From: Pseudomonas sp. 8O | GTDB lineage: Bacteria > Pseudomonadota > Gammaproteobacteria > Pseudomonadales > Pseudomonadaceae | DNA: 64,000 nucleotides | Reading direction: 5' to 3' | Assembly (NCBI RefSeq): GCF_902506495.1 | Contig: NZ_LR733267.1 | Span: 310,001-374,000, forward strand | Part shown: positions 33,482 through 41,912 of the stretch, piece after piece | How positions within the stretch are numbered: position 1 is the stretch's first letter | How the letters are laid out: each line of letters opens with the position of its first letter | The notes under the pieces: generated by a model | Database searches by the model: none | Told to the model about the DNA's origin: nothing | The model's input: the letters and a program-made list of their open reading frames with translations, nothing else | Program-made: the position numbers and the translations under genes

Positions 33482-33490
33482 GCAAATACG

Positions 33491-33512
33491 CCGCGGGCTG
33501 ACATGCCCGCGG
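33491..33512 (+). terminator. Possible terminator after nadE
   Basis: CCGCGGGC-tgacat-GCCCGCGG, 10 bases after the nadE stop. The T run (CTTTTTG) comes about 18 bases later, so efficiency as an intrinsic terminator is uncertain. Confidence 0.5.
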
Positions 33513-33590
33513 CGGGCTACGCTTTTTGAAGTAACTGCCCAGCCACTCAAGCCGGACAGGCCCAAGGGTACTTCAGGAAAGGAAAGCCAT

Positions 33591-34691
33591 ATGTCGCCGA
33601 ACGCCACACCTGAGCAGACTATCGCTCGCACCTTACTCGATACCCTAATCCGCGCAGGCTTGGTCGCCGCCTTGGTGGTCGCCTGCTTCCAAGTGTTCAG
33701 TCCGTTCCTCAGCCTGATGATCTGGGCGCTAATCCTAGCCGTCACCCTCTACCCACTGCACAACATGATCAAGGCGCATACTGGCCACAGCGATAGCCGC
33801 GCAGCCACACTGCTCATATTGCTTGCCATTGCCATTCTATTGATCCCCGTCTACCTGCTCGGCACGTCCCTAACAGAGTCGGTGGAAGTGGTCATCGCCA
33901 ACGTCAAAGCAGACGGTGTGCATATCCCGCCGCCGCCGGATGCGATTGCCCAATGGCCGCTGATCGGCAAGTCACTGCATGGCTTCTGGGAACAGGCAGC
34001 TTCCGATCTGACCGGAGTGTTGCAACGCCTGGCACCGCAGCTCAAGGATGTGACGCTGGGCTTACTCGGCAAGGTCGCTGGAGCAGGCATCGACATGCTG
34101 GTATTCCTCGCTGCCATGATGATTGCCGGCATCATCATGGCGTTTGGCAAAACCGGTCACCGCAGTGCCCAACGCATTGCCGCACGGGTGATCGAGGCTG
34201 AGCGCAGCGACGCCTTGGTCGAGCTCTGCACGGCGACCATCCGCGCTGTGGCGCAGGGGGTGATAGGCATTGCCTTTATCCAGATGCTGCTCATTGGTGC
34301 TGGCTTCATCTTCATGGGTGTCCCCGGTGCCGGCCTGCTGGCCTTGGCCGTGCTGCTACTGGGAATCATGCAGCTGCCGGCCACGCTGATCACCCTGCCG
34401 GTGATCGCCTTCGTGTTCTTCAGTGAAGGCGCCTCCCTGGCAACCATCATCTTCGCCGTCTACGTCTTCGTCGCAGGCCTCGCCGACAACGTGCTCAAGC
34501 CGCTATTACTGGGACGTGGAGTGGATGTGCCAATGCCCGTGGTGCTGATTGGCGCGCTGGGCGGGATGGTAAGCGGCGGCATCATCGGCCTGTTTATCGG
34601 CCCGGTACTGCTGGCGGTGGGCTACAAGCTGTTCTGGCAGTGGGTCGACACGCCACAGGCCAACAGGGCGACAAGCCCGCAGGATGACTAA
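33591..34691 (+). CDS. AI-2E transporter-family (PerM/YdiK-like) membrane protein
   Basis: 366 residues with about eight membrane helices and a hydrophilic central part. Typical features are the paired N-terminal helices (AGLVAALVVACFQVFSPFLSLMIWALILAV) and the C-terminal DNVLKPLLLGRGVDVPMPVVLIGALGG. The family includes the AI-2 exporter TqsA and some Na+/H+ antiporters; the substrate here is unknown. ATG 33591 follows AGGAAAGGAAAG. Codirectional with the channel gene 38 bases downstream. Confidence 0.88.
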   Translation: MSPNATPEQTIARTLLDTLIRAGLVAALVVACFQVFSPFLSLMIWALILAVTLYPLHNMIKAHTGHSDSRAATLLILLAIAILLIPVYLLGTSLTESVEVVIANVKADGVHIPPPPDAIAQWPLIGKSLHGFWEQAASDLTGVLQRLAPQLKDVTLGLLGKVAGAGIDMLVFLAAMMIAGIIMAFGKTGHRSAQRIAARVIEAERSDALVELCTATIRAVAQGVIGIAFIQMLLIGAGFIFMGVPGAGLLALAVLLLGIMQLPATLITLPVIAFVFFSEGASLATIIFAVYVFVAGLADNVLKPLLLGRGVDVPMPVVLIGALGGMVSGGIIGLFIGPVLLAVGYKLFWQWVDTPQANRATSPQDD

Positions 34692-34729
34692 TAAACATCG
34701 GCGCGCCTAAACGCTACCAAGGAGAAGCC

Positions 34730-35173
34730 ATGTTCCTGAGCCTGATGATCGGTCTGCCGCTGATACTGCTGTGCCTGCTTCTGCAAACCGTGATGGTCGC
34801 CCTCAGCCTGCGCCGCTATGCCGAGTACCGGCGCAGCCTTAGCCAGCCATCGCTGGGCAGCACCATCTTGATTCTGAGTCTGGTGATGCTATTGCTTCTG
34901 GTGGGCAACTTTGTGCAGATGGCCATCTGGGCTGGGCTGTTTATCGCCCTTGACGAATTCCAGAGTTTTTCCCAAGCGCTGTACTTTTCCGGCGTGACCT
35001 TCACTACCGTTGGCTACGGCGACCTTGTGCTCTCAACCCCACGGCAACTGCTCAGCCCTATAGAGGCCGCAAACGGTATCCTGATGTTCGGCGTATCCAC
35101 CGCAGTAATGACTACCGCCCTCGGCGACGTGGTCAAGCACTACACCCAACATCAGAAAAGCTCGCAGGCATGA
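34730..35173 (+). CDS. Small potassium channel-like protein
   Basis: 147 residues with an N-terminal helix, a second at about 43-68, the pore loop ALYFSGVTFTTVGYGDLVLS (K+ selectivity filter TVGYGD) and a final helix, then a short cytoplasmic tail (HYTQHQKSSQA). It is a minimal pore-loop channel with no ligand-binding domain. Probably co-transcribed with the AI-2E-family gene (38-base gap); ends before a bidirectional terminator. Confidence 0.85.
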   Translation: MFLSLMIGLPLILLCLLLQTVMVALSLRRYAEYRRSLSQPSLGSTILILSLVMLLLLVGNFVQMAIWAGLFIALDEFQSFSQALYFSGVTFTTVGYGDLVLSTPRQLLSPIEAANGILMFGVSTAVMTTALGDVVKHYTQHQKSSQA

Positions 35174-35231
35174 TCGGCACAGAACAGCCAGAAAGAACGT
35201 GCAACAGTGACTGACTTACCTGAGGCAAAAA

Positions 35232-35263
35232 TAGAAAAAACCGGGCAATGCCCGGCTTTTTCT
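35232..35263. terminator. Bidirectional terminator between channel gene and dcd
   Basis: TAGAAAAA-a-CCGGGC, loop AAT, GCCCGG-c-TTTTTCTA: a strong G/C stem extended by A/T arms, usable in both directions by the converging genes. Confidence 0.85.
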
Positions 35264-35282
35264 ATAGATCGACTGAAGTGGC

Positions 35283-35849
35283 TCAGGCCTTGGGCAGGGT
35301 TACACCGGTCTGGCCCTGGTACTTGCCGCCGCGATCGCGGTAGGAAACCTCACAGGCCTCGTCGGATTGCAGGAACAGCATCTGCGCCACGCCTTCGTTG
35401 GCGTAGATCTTCGCCGGCAGGTTGGTGGTGTTGGAGAACTCCAGGGTCACGTGACCTTCCCACTCCGGCTCCAGCGGCGTGACGTTGACGATGATGCCGC
35501 AACGCGCGTATGTGCTCTTGCCCAGGCAGATGGTCAGTACGTCGCGCGGGATGCGGAAGTATTCGACAGTGCGTGCCAGTGCGAAGGAGTTAGGCGGAAT
35601 GATGCACACGTCGCTCTTGATGTCGACGAAGCTCTTCTCATCGAAATTCTTCGGATCGACGATGGCCGAGTGAATATTGGTGAATACCTTGAATTCATCG
35701 GCGCAACGTACGTCGTAGCCATAGCTGGAAACGCCGTAGGAGATGACGCGACTGTCGTCGGCACCACGCACCTGGCGCTCGACGTAAGGCTCGATCATCC
35801 CGTGTTCCTGGGCCATGCGGCGAATCCACTTGTCCGATTTGATGCTCAT
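35283..35849 (-). CDS. dcd: dCTP deaminase
   Basis: 188 residues. Homotrimeric enzyme converting dCTP to dUTP, which supplies dTMP synthesis. Conserved segments: SYGVSSYGYDVRC, NSFALARTVEYFRIPRDVLTICLGKSTYARCGI (contains the active-site Glu/Arg region in EPEWEGHVTLEFSNTTNLPAKI) and C-terminal KYQGQTGVTLPKA. ATG 35849 fits homologues; the open frame continues to 35915. Monocistronic, convergent with the channel gene. Confidence 0.97.
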   Translation of the reverse strand: MSIKSDKWIRRMAQEHGMIEPYVERQVRGADDSRVISYGVSSYGYDVRCADEFKVFTNIHSAIVDPKNFDEKSFVDIKSDVCIIPPNSFALARTVEYFRIPRDVLTICLGKSTYARCGIIVNVTPLEPEWEGHVTLEFSNTTNLPAKIYANEGVAQMLFLQSDEACEVSYRDRGGKYQGQTGVTLPKA

Positions 35850-36151
35850 GGCGGGGGAGTCCTGAGTTGAGTTATTGCGAAAAAAGTGAGCGCATCTTAC
35901 CGATGCAGGCGCCATGCTTCAAAGACTGCAGTTCCCAGCGCTGAGGATTATTTGCAAAAAAGCTGCATCGAGCATTCGCACTTGGCGATAAAAACACGTA
36001 TGGTGTCCCCACTGTGCTGCATGTGTCACCGCGAATCGCTACTTGATGCCTAGATCTCGATCCAAACATCGTCCGACTCCTAGTACTCGTTGCACTCAGT
36101 CCCGGCCTGGGCTTTTCCAGGGCTGTTATTACTTTTGTTAGGAGACATCAC
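35850..36151. other. Intergenic region between dcd and the cold-shock gene
   Basis: 302 bases without a gene. It should hold the divergent promoters of dcd and csp. The last 50 bases form the csp leader with a small CCTGG-gctttt-CCAGG hairpin and an AGGAG ribosome site at 36141-36145. Nothing else recognised. Confidence 0.5.
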
Positions 36152-36361
36152 ATGTCCAATCGTCAGACTGGCACCGTCAAGTGGTTCAACGATGAGAAAG
36201 GCTACGGCTTCATCACCCCGCAATCCGGTGACGACCTCTTCGTACACTTCAAAGCCATTCAGAGCGATGGCTTCAAGAGCCTGAAAGAAGGCCAGCAAGT
36301 GACTTTCGTGGCCACCCGTGGTCAGAAAGGCATGCAAGCTGAGGAAGTTCAGGTTGTCTAA
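36152..36361 (+). CDS. CspA-family cold-shock protein
   Basis: 69 residues, the exact usual length. RNP1 is KGYGFITP and RNP2 is DLFVHFKAI, the two nucleic acid-binding motifs of the five-stranded OB fold. Acts as an RNA chaperone; whether it is cold-induced cannot be read here. Strong AGGAG ribosome site and an intrinsic terminator 25 bases after the stop. Confidence 0.96.
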   Translation: MSNRQTGTVKWFNDEKGYGFITPQSGDDLFVHFKAIQSDGFKSLKEGQQVTFVATRGQKGMQAEEVQVV

Positions 36362-36385
36362 CCTGCACTATCCTGCTTGATAAAG

Positions 36386-36411
36386 AGCCCCGCCAAGTGC
36401 GGGGCTTTTTT
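36386..36411 (+). terminator. Terminator of the cold-shock gene
   Basis: AGCCCCGC-caagt-GCGGGGCT followed by TTTTT, a textbook intrinsic terminator. Confidence 0.92.
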
Positions 36412-36430
36412 ATGGCGATTTGCACGCCCT

Positions 36431-36477
36431 GTAGGAGCGGATTTATCCGCGAAATTCGCGGCTGAAGCCGCTCCTAC
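36431..36477. repeat. REP-type palindromic repeat
   Basis: GTAGGAGCGG and CCGCTCCTAC face each other, with an inner CCGCGAA / TTCGCGG hairpin. This is the common Pseudomonas REP sequence, between csp and the end of apbC. Confidence 0.8.
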
Positions 36478-36545
36478 GAAAGCGGAATCGGAGTGGGCTT
36501 CGCCAAGCCGAGACTGAGTCGCCTGTATGGCCCTCTCCCACCCTC

Positions 36546-37634
36546 TTAGTCCTCGCTGATCTCGATACTGGGCATCGCCGGCTTGCCGGCCAGGGCTATA
36601 CGCGCGCCAACCTTGCGCGCCAGGTCCTGATAGATCATGGCGATCTGGCTTTCCGGATCGGCAATCGTGGTCGGTTTGCCATCATCGGCCTGCATGCGAA
36701 TGGCCATCGACAGCGGCAACGAGGCCAGCAGCTCCACGCCATACTGCGCTGCCAGTTTCTCGCCGCCGCCCTCGCCGAACAGATGCTCGGCATGGCCGCA
36801 ATTGGAGCAGATGTGCACGGCCATGTTCTCCACCACGCCGAGCACAGGGATATGCACCTTGCGGAACATCTCCACGCCTTTCTTGGCATCGAGCAGAGCC
36901 AGGTCCTGCGGCGTGGTGACGATCACGCTGCCGGCCACCGGCACCTTCTGCGCCAGGGTCAGCTGGATGTCACCAGTGCCGGGTGGCATGTCCACCACCA
37001 GGTAATCGAGATCGTTCCAGGCAGTCTGGGTAATCAATTGCAGCAAGGCGCCGCTGACCATCGGCCCGCGCCACACCATCGGCGTGTTGTCGTCGGTGAG
37101 AAAGGCCATGGACATCACCTGCACGCCATGCGCCTCGAGCGGCACGAACCATTTCTGATCCTTGACCTGCGGCCGCGTACCTTCGGCGATGCCGAACATG
37201 ATGCCCTGGCTGGGGCCGTAGATATCAGCATCGAGAATGCCCACGCGCGCGCCTTCACGCGCCAAGGCCAAGGCCAGGTTGGCTGCGGTTGTGGATTTGC
37301 CTACACCACCCTTGCCCGAGGCCACGGCGATCACGTTCTTGACCCCGGCCAGTGCCGGCACCTGGGCCTGGCCCTGATGCGAGTCGATCACGCAATCGAC
37401 CTTTACCTGCGCACTGTCGATGCCATCGAGGTTCTCCAGCGCCATCTGCAGCATCTGCGCCCAACCGTTCTTGAACAGGCCGGCGGCATAACCGAGCTGT
37501 AAACGCACGGAAACACGCGCGCCCTGAATGTCGACTTCACGCAGGCAACCGGCACTGACCGGGTCCTGATCAAGATGAGGATCGGTGAACTGACGCAGAC
37601 AGGCTTCGACCGTTTCGCGGGTGACGGCACTCAT
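36546..37634 (-). CDS. apbC: Iron-sulfur cluster carrier ApbC (Mrp/NBP35 family)
   Basis: 362-residue cytoplasmic P-loop ATPase. A DUF59-like N-terminal domain (LRQFTDPHLDQDP) leads to the deviant Walker A GKGGVGKSTTAANLALAL (about 107-124), DADIYGPSQGIMFG and the CxxC of HICSNCGHAEHLFGEGGG that holds the bridging 4Fe-4S cluster. Delivers Fe-S clusters to apoproteins. ATG 37634 chosen by homologue length. Divergent from metG with a 160-base gap. Confidence 0.94.
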   Translation of the reverse strand: MSAVTRETVEACLRQFTDPHLDQDPVSAGCLREVDIQGARVSVRLQLGYAAGLFKNGWAQMLQMALENLDGIDSAQVKVDCVIDSHQGQAQVPALAGVKNVIAVASGKGGVGKSTTAANLALALAREGARVGILDADIYGPSQGIMFGIAEGTRPQVKDQKWFVPLEAHGVQVMSMAFLTDDNTPMVWRGPMVSGALLQLITQTAWNDLDYLVVDMPPGTGDIQLTLAQKVPVAGSVIVTTPQDLALLDAKKGVEMFRKVHIPVLGVVENMAVHICSNCGHAEHLFGEGGGEKLAAQYGVELLASLPLSMAIRMQADDGKPTTIADPESQIAMIYQDLARKVGARIALAGKPAMPSIEISED

Positions 37635-37796
37635 GCATGGACTCCAGAAGGCAGCGCAATAACAGGCCGGCATCATAGCAGCAGCACCGAGCCATGCGCG
37701 GTACATCGACCACGCTTGCCTGGTGCAGGTGGCTTGCAGCCTGCCGCTGCTTTATAGTTGCCGACTTCCCTCGTTTTACCAGTGCAGCCGATCACC

Positions 37797-39833
37797 ATGA
37801 CCGAAGCCCGCAAGATTCTCGTTACCAGCGCCCTCCCCTACGCCAACGGTTCGATCCACCTCGGCCACATGCTCGAGTACGTGCAGACCGACATGTGGGT
37901 GCGCTACCAGAAGCTGCGTGGCAACCAGGCCATCTACGTCTGTGCCGACGATGCGCACGGCTCGGCGATCATGTTGCGCGCCGAGAAGGAAGGCATCACG
38001 CCTGAGCAGCTCATTGCCAACGTGCAGGCCGAGCACACCGCCGACTTTGCCGACTTCGGCGTGGACTTCGACAACTACCACTCCACCCACTCGGAGGAGA
38101 ACCGCGAGCTGTCGGCGTCCATCTACCTGGCACTTCGCGACGCCGGCCATATCGCCACCCGCGCTGTGACCCAGTATTTCGACCCCGAGAAAGGCATGTT
38201 CCTCGCCGACCGCTTCATCAAGGGCACCTGCCCGAAGTGCGCCGCTGAGGATCAGTACGGCGACAACTGCGAAAAGTGCGGCGCTACCTATGCACCGACC
38301 GAGCTGAAGAACCCGCGTTCGGCCATCTCAGGCGCGGTGCCTGTGCTCAAGGAGTCGCAACATTTCTTCTTCAAGCTGCCCGACTTCGAGGCCATGCTCA
38401 AGCAGTGGACGCGCAGCGGCACCCTGCAGGACGCCGTGGCCAACAAGCTCGCCGAGTGGCTGGACAGCGGCCTGCAGGAGTGGGACATCTCCCGCGATGC
38501 GCCCTACTTCGGCTTCGAGATTCCGGACGAGCCGGGCAAGTACTTCTACGTCTGGCTGGATGCGCCGATCGGCTACATGGCCAGCTTCAAGAACCTCTGC
38601 TCACGCCGCCCGGAACTGGATTTCGACGCTTTCTGGGGCAAGGACTCCAGCGCCGAGCTGTACCACTTCATCGGCAAGGACATCGTCAACTTCCACGCCC
38701 TGTTCTGGCCGGCCATGCTCGAAGGCGCCGGCTACCGCAAGCCGACCGCGGTGAACGTGCACGGCTACCTGACAGTGAACGGGCAGAAGATGTCCAAGTC
38801 GCGCGGCACCTTCATCAAGGCGCGCACCTACCTCGATCACCTGAACCCGGAATACCTGCGCTACTACTACGCCGCCAAGCTGGGCCGTGGCGTGGACGAC
38901 CTCGATCTGAACCTCGAAGACTTCGTACAGAAGGTCAATTCCGATCTGGTCGGCAAGGTGGTCAATATTGCCAGCCGCTGCGCCGGCTTTATCCACAAGG
39001 GCAATGACGGCCTGCTGGTCGCCGCCAACCCGGAACCCGAGCTGTGGGAAGCCTTCCGCGCCGCCGCACCGAGCATCGCCGAAGCCTATGAGGCGCGTGA
39101 CTTCTCCCGTGCCATGCGAGAGATCATGGCGCTGGCCGACCGCGCCAACGCCTGGATCGCCGACAAGGCGCCTTGGGCCCTGAACAAGGTCGAGGGCAAG
39201 CAGGCCGAGGTGCAGGAAATCTGTGCCCTGGGCATCAACCTGTTCCGCCAGTTGGTGATCATGCTCAAGCCGGTGCTGCCGAAGCTGGCCGCAGAAGCAG
39301 AAGCCTTCCTCAACGTGAAACCGCAAACCTGGTCCGACCTGGCGCTGCCGCTGGCCAATCACCAGTTGAACCCGTTCAACCCACTGCTGACCCGCATTGA
39401 GCCGGCAAGGATCGAAGCCATGATCGAAGCCTCCAAGGAAGACCTGGCCGCCGAAGCGCCCAAGCCACAAGGTAATGGCGAACTTGCCAAGGACCCGCTG
39501 GCTGCCGAGATCAATTTCGACGCCTTCGCTGCCGTCGACCTGCGCATCGCCCTGATCGAGAAGTGCGAGTTCGTCGAAGGCGCCGACAAGCTGCTGCGCC
39601 TGTCGCTGGATATTGGCGACGAGAAGCGCAACGTGTTCTCCGGCATCAAGTCCGCTTACCCCGACCCGAGCAAGCTGGAAGGCCGCCTGACCCTGTACGT
39701 CGCCAACCTGGCGCCGCGCAAGATGAAGTTCGGCATCAGCGAAGGCATGGTCCTGGCCGCCGGCCCCGGTGGCGAGGACATCTACCTGCTCAGCCCGGAC
39801 AGCGGCGCCAAGCCGGGTCAGCGCGTCAAGTAA
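37797..39833 (+). CDS. metG: Methionyl-tRNA synthetase
   Basis: 678 residues. Class I synthetase: HIGH-like motif in NGSIHLGHMLEY near residue 22, zinc knuckle cysteines CPKC and CEKC near 145-160, KMSKSRGTFI near 335, and a C-terminal EMAP/Trbp-like tRNA-binding domain (DLRIALIEKCEFVEGADKLLRLSLD). ATG 37797 gives a standard N terminus (MTEARKILVTSALPYANGS). The DUF4349 lipoprotein gene follows after 21 bases and is probably co-transcribed. Confidence 0.97.
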   Translation: MTEARKILVTSALPYANGSIHLGHMLEYVQTDMWVRYQKLRGNQAIYVCADDAHGSAIMLRAEKEGITPEQLIANVQAEHTADFADFGVDFDNYHSTHSEENRELSASIYLALRDAGHIATRAVTQYFDPEKGMFLADRFIKGTCPKCAAEDQYGDNCEKCGATYAPTELKNPRSAISGAVPVLKESQHFFFKLPDFEAMLKQWTRSGTLQDAVANKLAEWLDSGLQEWDISRDAPYFGFEIPDEPGKYFYVWLDAPIGYMASFKNLCSRRPELDFDAFWGKDSSAELYHFIGKDIVNFHALFWPAMLEGAGYRKPTAVNVHGYLTVNGQKMSKSRGTFIKARTYLDHLNPEYLRYYYAAKLGRGVDDLDLNLEDFVQKVNSDLVGKVVNIASRCAGFIHKGNDGLLVAANPEPELWEAFRAAAPSIAEAYEARDFSRAMREIMALADRANAWIADKAPWALNKVEGKQAEVQEICALGINLFRQLVIMLKPVLPKLAAEAEAFLNVKPQTWSDLALPLANHQLNPFNPLLTRIEPARIEAMIEASKEDLAAEAPKPQGNGELAKDPLAAEINFDAFAAVDLRIALIEKCEFVEGADKLLRLSLDIGDEKRNVFSGIKSAYPDPSKLEGRLTLYVANLAPRKMKFGISEGMVLAAGPGGEDIYLLSPDSGAKPGQRVK

Positions 39834-39854
39834 GCCAAGCGCCAGGAGGCGAGG

Positions 39855-40622
39855 ATGAAACCATGGATGGTAGTGCCGCTGCTGGCTGTGCTGGCCGGCT
39901 GCTCGGAACAATCGGGCGCCCCGCTCGGCGGCGCCCTGCAAGGTGAACGCAACAAGGCCGGCAACTATCTGGCCTATGAACACCATGCAGGCATCGAACT
40001 GGCAGCCGAGCAGATCGGCGAACGTATCGCTGCCACGCGCGAAGCCTGCCTGGCCGAGCGCTTCGGCACCTGCAACCTGATTGCCGCCCAGCAGAGCAGC
40101 GGCCGAGCACCTCACGGCGAACTGACCCTGCGCATCGTGCCGGACGGCGTCGAGGCCATCACCGCTTTGGCCAGCGAGGGCGGCGAGCTGACCCATCGCA
40201 CCACCCGCGCCGAAGACCTGGCCCAGGCCGTGAACGACAACCGGCGCCAGCACGAGCAACTGCTGCGCCAGCAACAGACCTTGCAACAGTTCGAAAAGCG
40301 CGATGACCTGGCCGTGGCCGACCTGCTGGCTCTGGCCCGTGAGCAGGCCGCCCTGGAAGTGCAACTGCAGGCACTGGCGCAAGAGGCTGCCCAACAGCAG
40401 CGGCGTCTGGATACCAACCTGCTGACCCTGAATTTCAGCAGCCCCTACGAAAGCTCACCCCTGGGCCGCATCGGCGACGCCTTCTCGCGCCTGACAGACA
40501 ACCTCGCCGAAGGCACCGCCAACCTGATCGAGTTCATCGGCTACAGCCTGCCCTTCCTCATCGTGCTGTTCCCCGTGGCACTGGGTTTGCGCAAACTTTG
40601 GAAACGCCTCGCCAGCCGCTGA
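39855..40622 (+). CDS. DUF4349-family lipoprotein
   Basis: 255 residues. Lipobox LLAVLAGC, then a DUF4349-like periplasmic domain (LTLRIVPDGVEAITALASEGGELTHRTTRAEDLAQAV), a coiled coil (about 120-180, QQQTLQQFEKRDDLAVADLLALAREQ) and one C-terminal membrane helix (YSLPFLIVLFPVALGLRKLW). Role unknown. Twenty-one bases after metG, with AGGAGG as ribosome site. Confidence 0.85.
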   Translation: MKPWMVVPLLAVLAGCSEQSGAPLGGALQGERNKAGNYLAYEHHAGIELAAEQIGERIAATREACLAERFGTCNLIAAQQSSGRAPHGELTLRIVPDGVEAITALASEGGELTHRTTRAEDLAQAVNDNRRQHEQLLRQQQTLQQFEKRDDLAVADLLALAREQAALEVQLQALAQEAAQQQRRLDTNLLTLNFSSPYESSPLGRIGDAFSRLTDNLAEGTANLIEFIGYSLPFLIVLFPVALGLRKLWKRLASR

Positions 40623-40755
40623 AAAGATCCATACTGCTTGCGACGCGAGGTCGCCAAGGGTAGGCAATTAGCCGCATCCGGCTTGTATGGCCGGGGCGGC
40701 TTCCCGATAATAGGCGCCCTTTTCCTATGGCCTTTGCGCACTCGACGGCAACCCG

Positions 40756-41340
40756 ATGACCGAACTCGTCCTGATCATGGTCAGCGCCATCCTGGTCAAT
40801 AATTTCGTGCTGGTGCAGTTCCTCGGCCTGTGCCCGTTCATGGGCGTGTCGAAGAAGATCGAAACCGCCATCGGCCTGTCCCTGGCCACCACCTTCGTGC
40901 TGACCCTGGCCGCCATGTGCAGCTACCTGGTGCAGCAGTACTTGCTCAAGCCGCTGGATCTGGAATTCCTGCGCACCATCAGCTTCATTCTGGTGATCGC
41001 GGTCACCGTGCAGTTCACCGAGATGGTGGTGAACAAGACCAGTCCGCTGCTCTATCGCGTGCTGGGCATCTTCCTGCCGCTGATCACCACCAACTGCATC
41101 GTCCTCGGCGTCGCCCTGCTCAACGCCAACAAGGCCGAGTTCACGTTCATCACCGCCACCGCCAACGGCTTCGCTGCGGGTCTGGGTTTCTCCCTGGTGC
41201 TGGTGCTGTTCGCCGCCATGCGTGAGCGCATCGCCATCGCCGACGTGCCGAAATCCTTCCAGGGCGCGGCCATCGGCATGATCACCGCCGGCCTGATGTC
41301 GCTGGCGTTCATGGGCTTTGCCGGGTTGATCAAGCTATGA
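40756..41340 (+). CDS. rsxA: Electron transport complex subunit RsxA/RnfA
   Basis: 194-residue membrane subunit with about six helices; NNFVLVQFLGLCPFMGVSKK at the N terminus includes the cysteine of the intramembrane Fe-S cluster, and a second conserved cysteine follows in ITTNCIVLG. Paralogous to RsxE. First gene of the rsxABCDGE complex, which couples electron flow from NADH to ferredoxin to ion movement and, in enteric bacteria, keeps SoxR reduced. Overlaps rsxB by four bases. Confidence 0.96.
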   Translation: MTELVLIMVSAILVNNFVLVQFLGLCPFMGVSKKIETAIGLSLATTFVLTLAAMCSYLVQQYLLKPLDLEFLRTISFILVIAVTVQFTEMVVNKTSPLLYRVLGIFLPLITTNCIVLGVALLNANKAEFTFITATANGFAAGLGFSLVLVLFAAMRERIAIADVPKSFQGAAIGMITAGLMSLAFMGFAGLIKL

Positions 41341-41912
41341 GCCTGGTCCTCATCGCCGTACTCGCGCTGCTCGGCCTGTGCCTGATCGCCGGTGCCATCC
41401 TCGGTTTCGCTGCGGTGCGCTTCAAGGTCGAAGGCGACCCCATCGCCGAGCAGATCAACGCCCTGTTGCCACAGACCCAGTGCGGCCAGTGCGGCTACCC
41501 AGGCTGCAAACCTTACGCCGAGGCGATCGCCGGCGGCGACAAGATCAACAAGTGTCCACCCGGCGGCGAGGCGACCATCCAGGCGCTGGCCGACCTGCTG
41601 GATGTCGAGGCAGAGCCGCTGGATGCGGTGGAAGGCGAGAAGCCGCAGATGGTCGCCTACATCCGCGAGGCCGAGTGCATCGGCTGCACCAAGTGCATCC
41701 AGGCCTGCCCGGTGGACGCCATCGTCGGCGCGGCGCGGCAGATGCACACGGTGATCGTCAGCGAGTGCACCGGCTGCGACCTGTGCGTCGAACCCTGCCC
41801 GGTGGACTGCATCGACATGATCGAGGTCGGCAGCACCGTGCAGAACTGGAAATGGGACAAGCCGCTGGCACCCGGCCAACTGATCGCCAGTGACCGGGAG
41901 CAGGCGGCATGA
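41337..41912 (+). CDS. rsxB: Electron transport complex subunit RsxB/RnfB
   Basis: 191 residues. An N-terminal membrane helix is followed by a 4Fe-4S cluster motif (QCGQCGYPGCKPYAE, KINKCPPGG) and two ferredoxin motifs (CIGCTKCIQACP and CTGCDLCVEPCP). Peripheral electron-transfer subunit. Overlaps rsxA and rsxC by four bases each. Confidence 0.96.
   Translation: MSLVLIAVLALLGLCLIAGAILGFAAVRFKVEGDPIAEQINALLPQTQCGQCGYPGCKPYAEAIAGGDKINKCPPGGEATIQALADLLDVEAEPLDAVEGEKPQMVAYIREAECIGCTKCIQACPVDAIVGAARQMHTVIVSECTGCDLCVEPCPVDCIDMIEVGSTVQNWKWDKPLAPGQLIASDREQAA

Noticed and set aside
38601..40394. 597-codon open frame opposite metG and the DUF4349 gene
   Set aside because: Crosses two genes antisense; composition typical of a mirror frame of GC-rich coding DNA.
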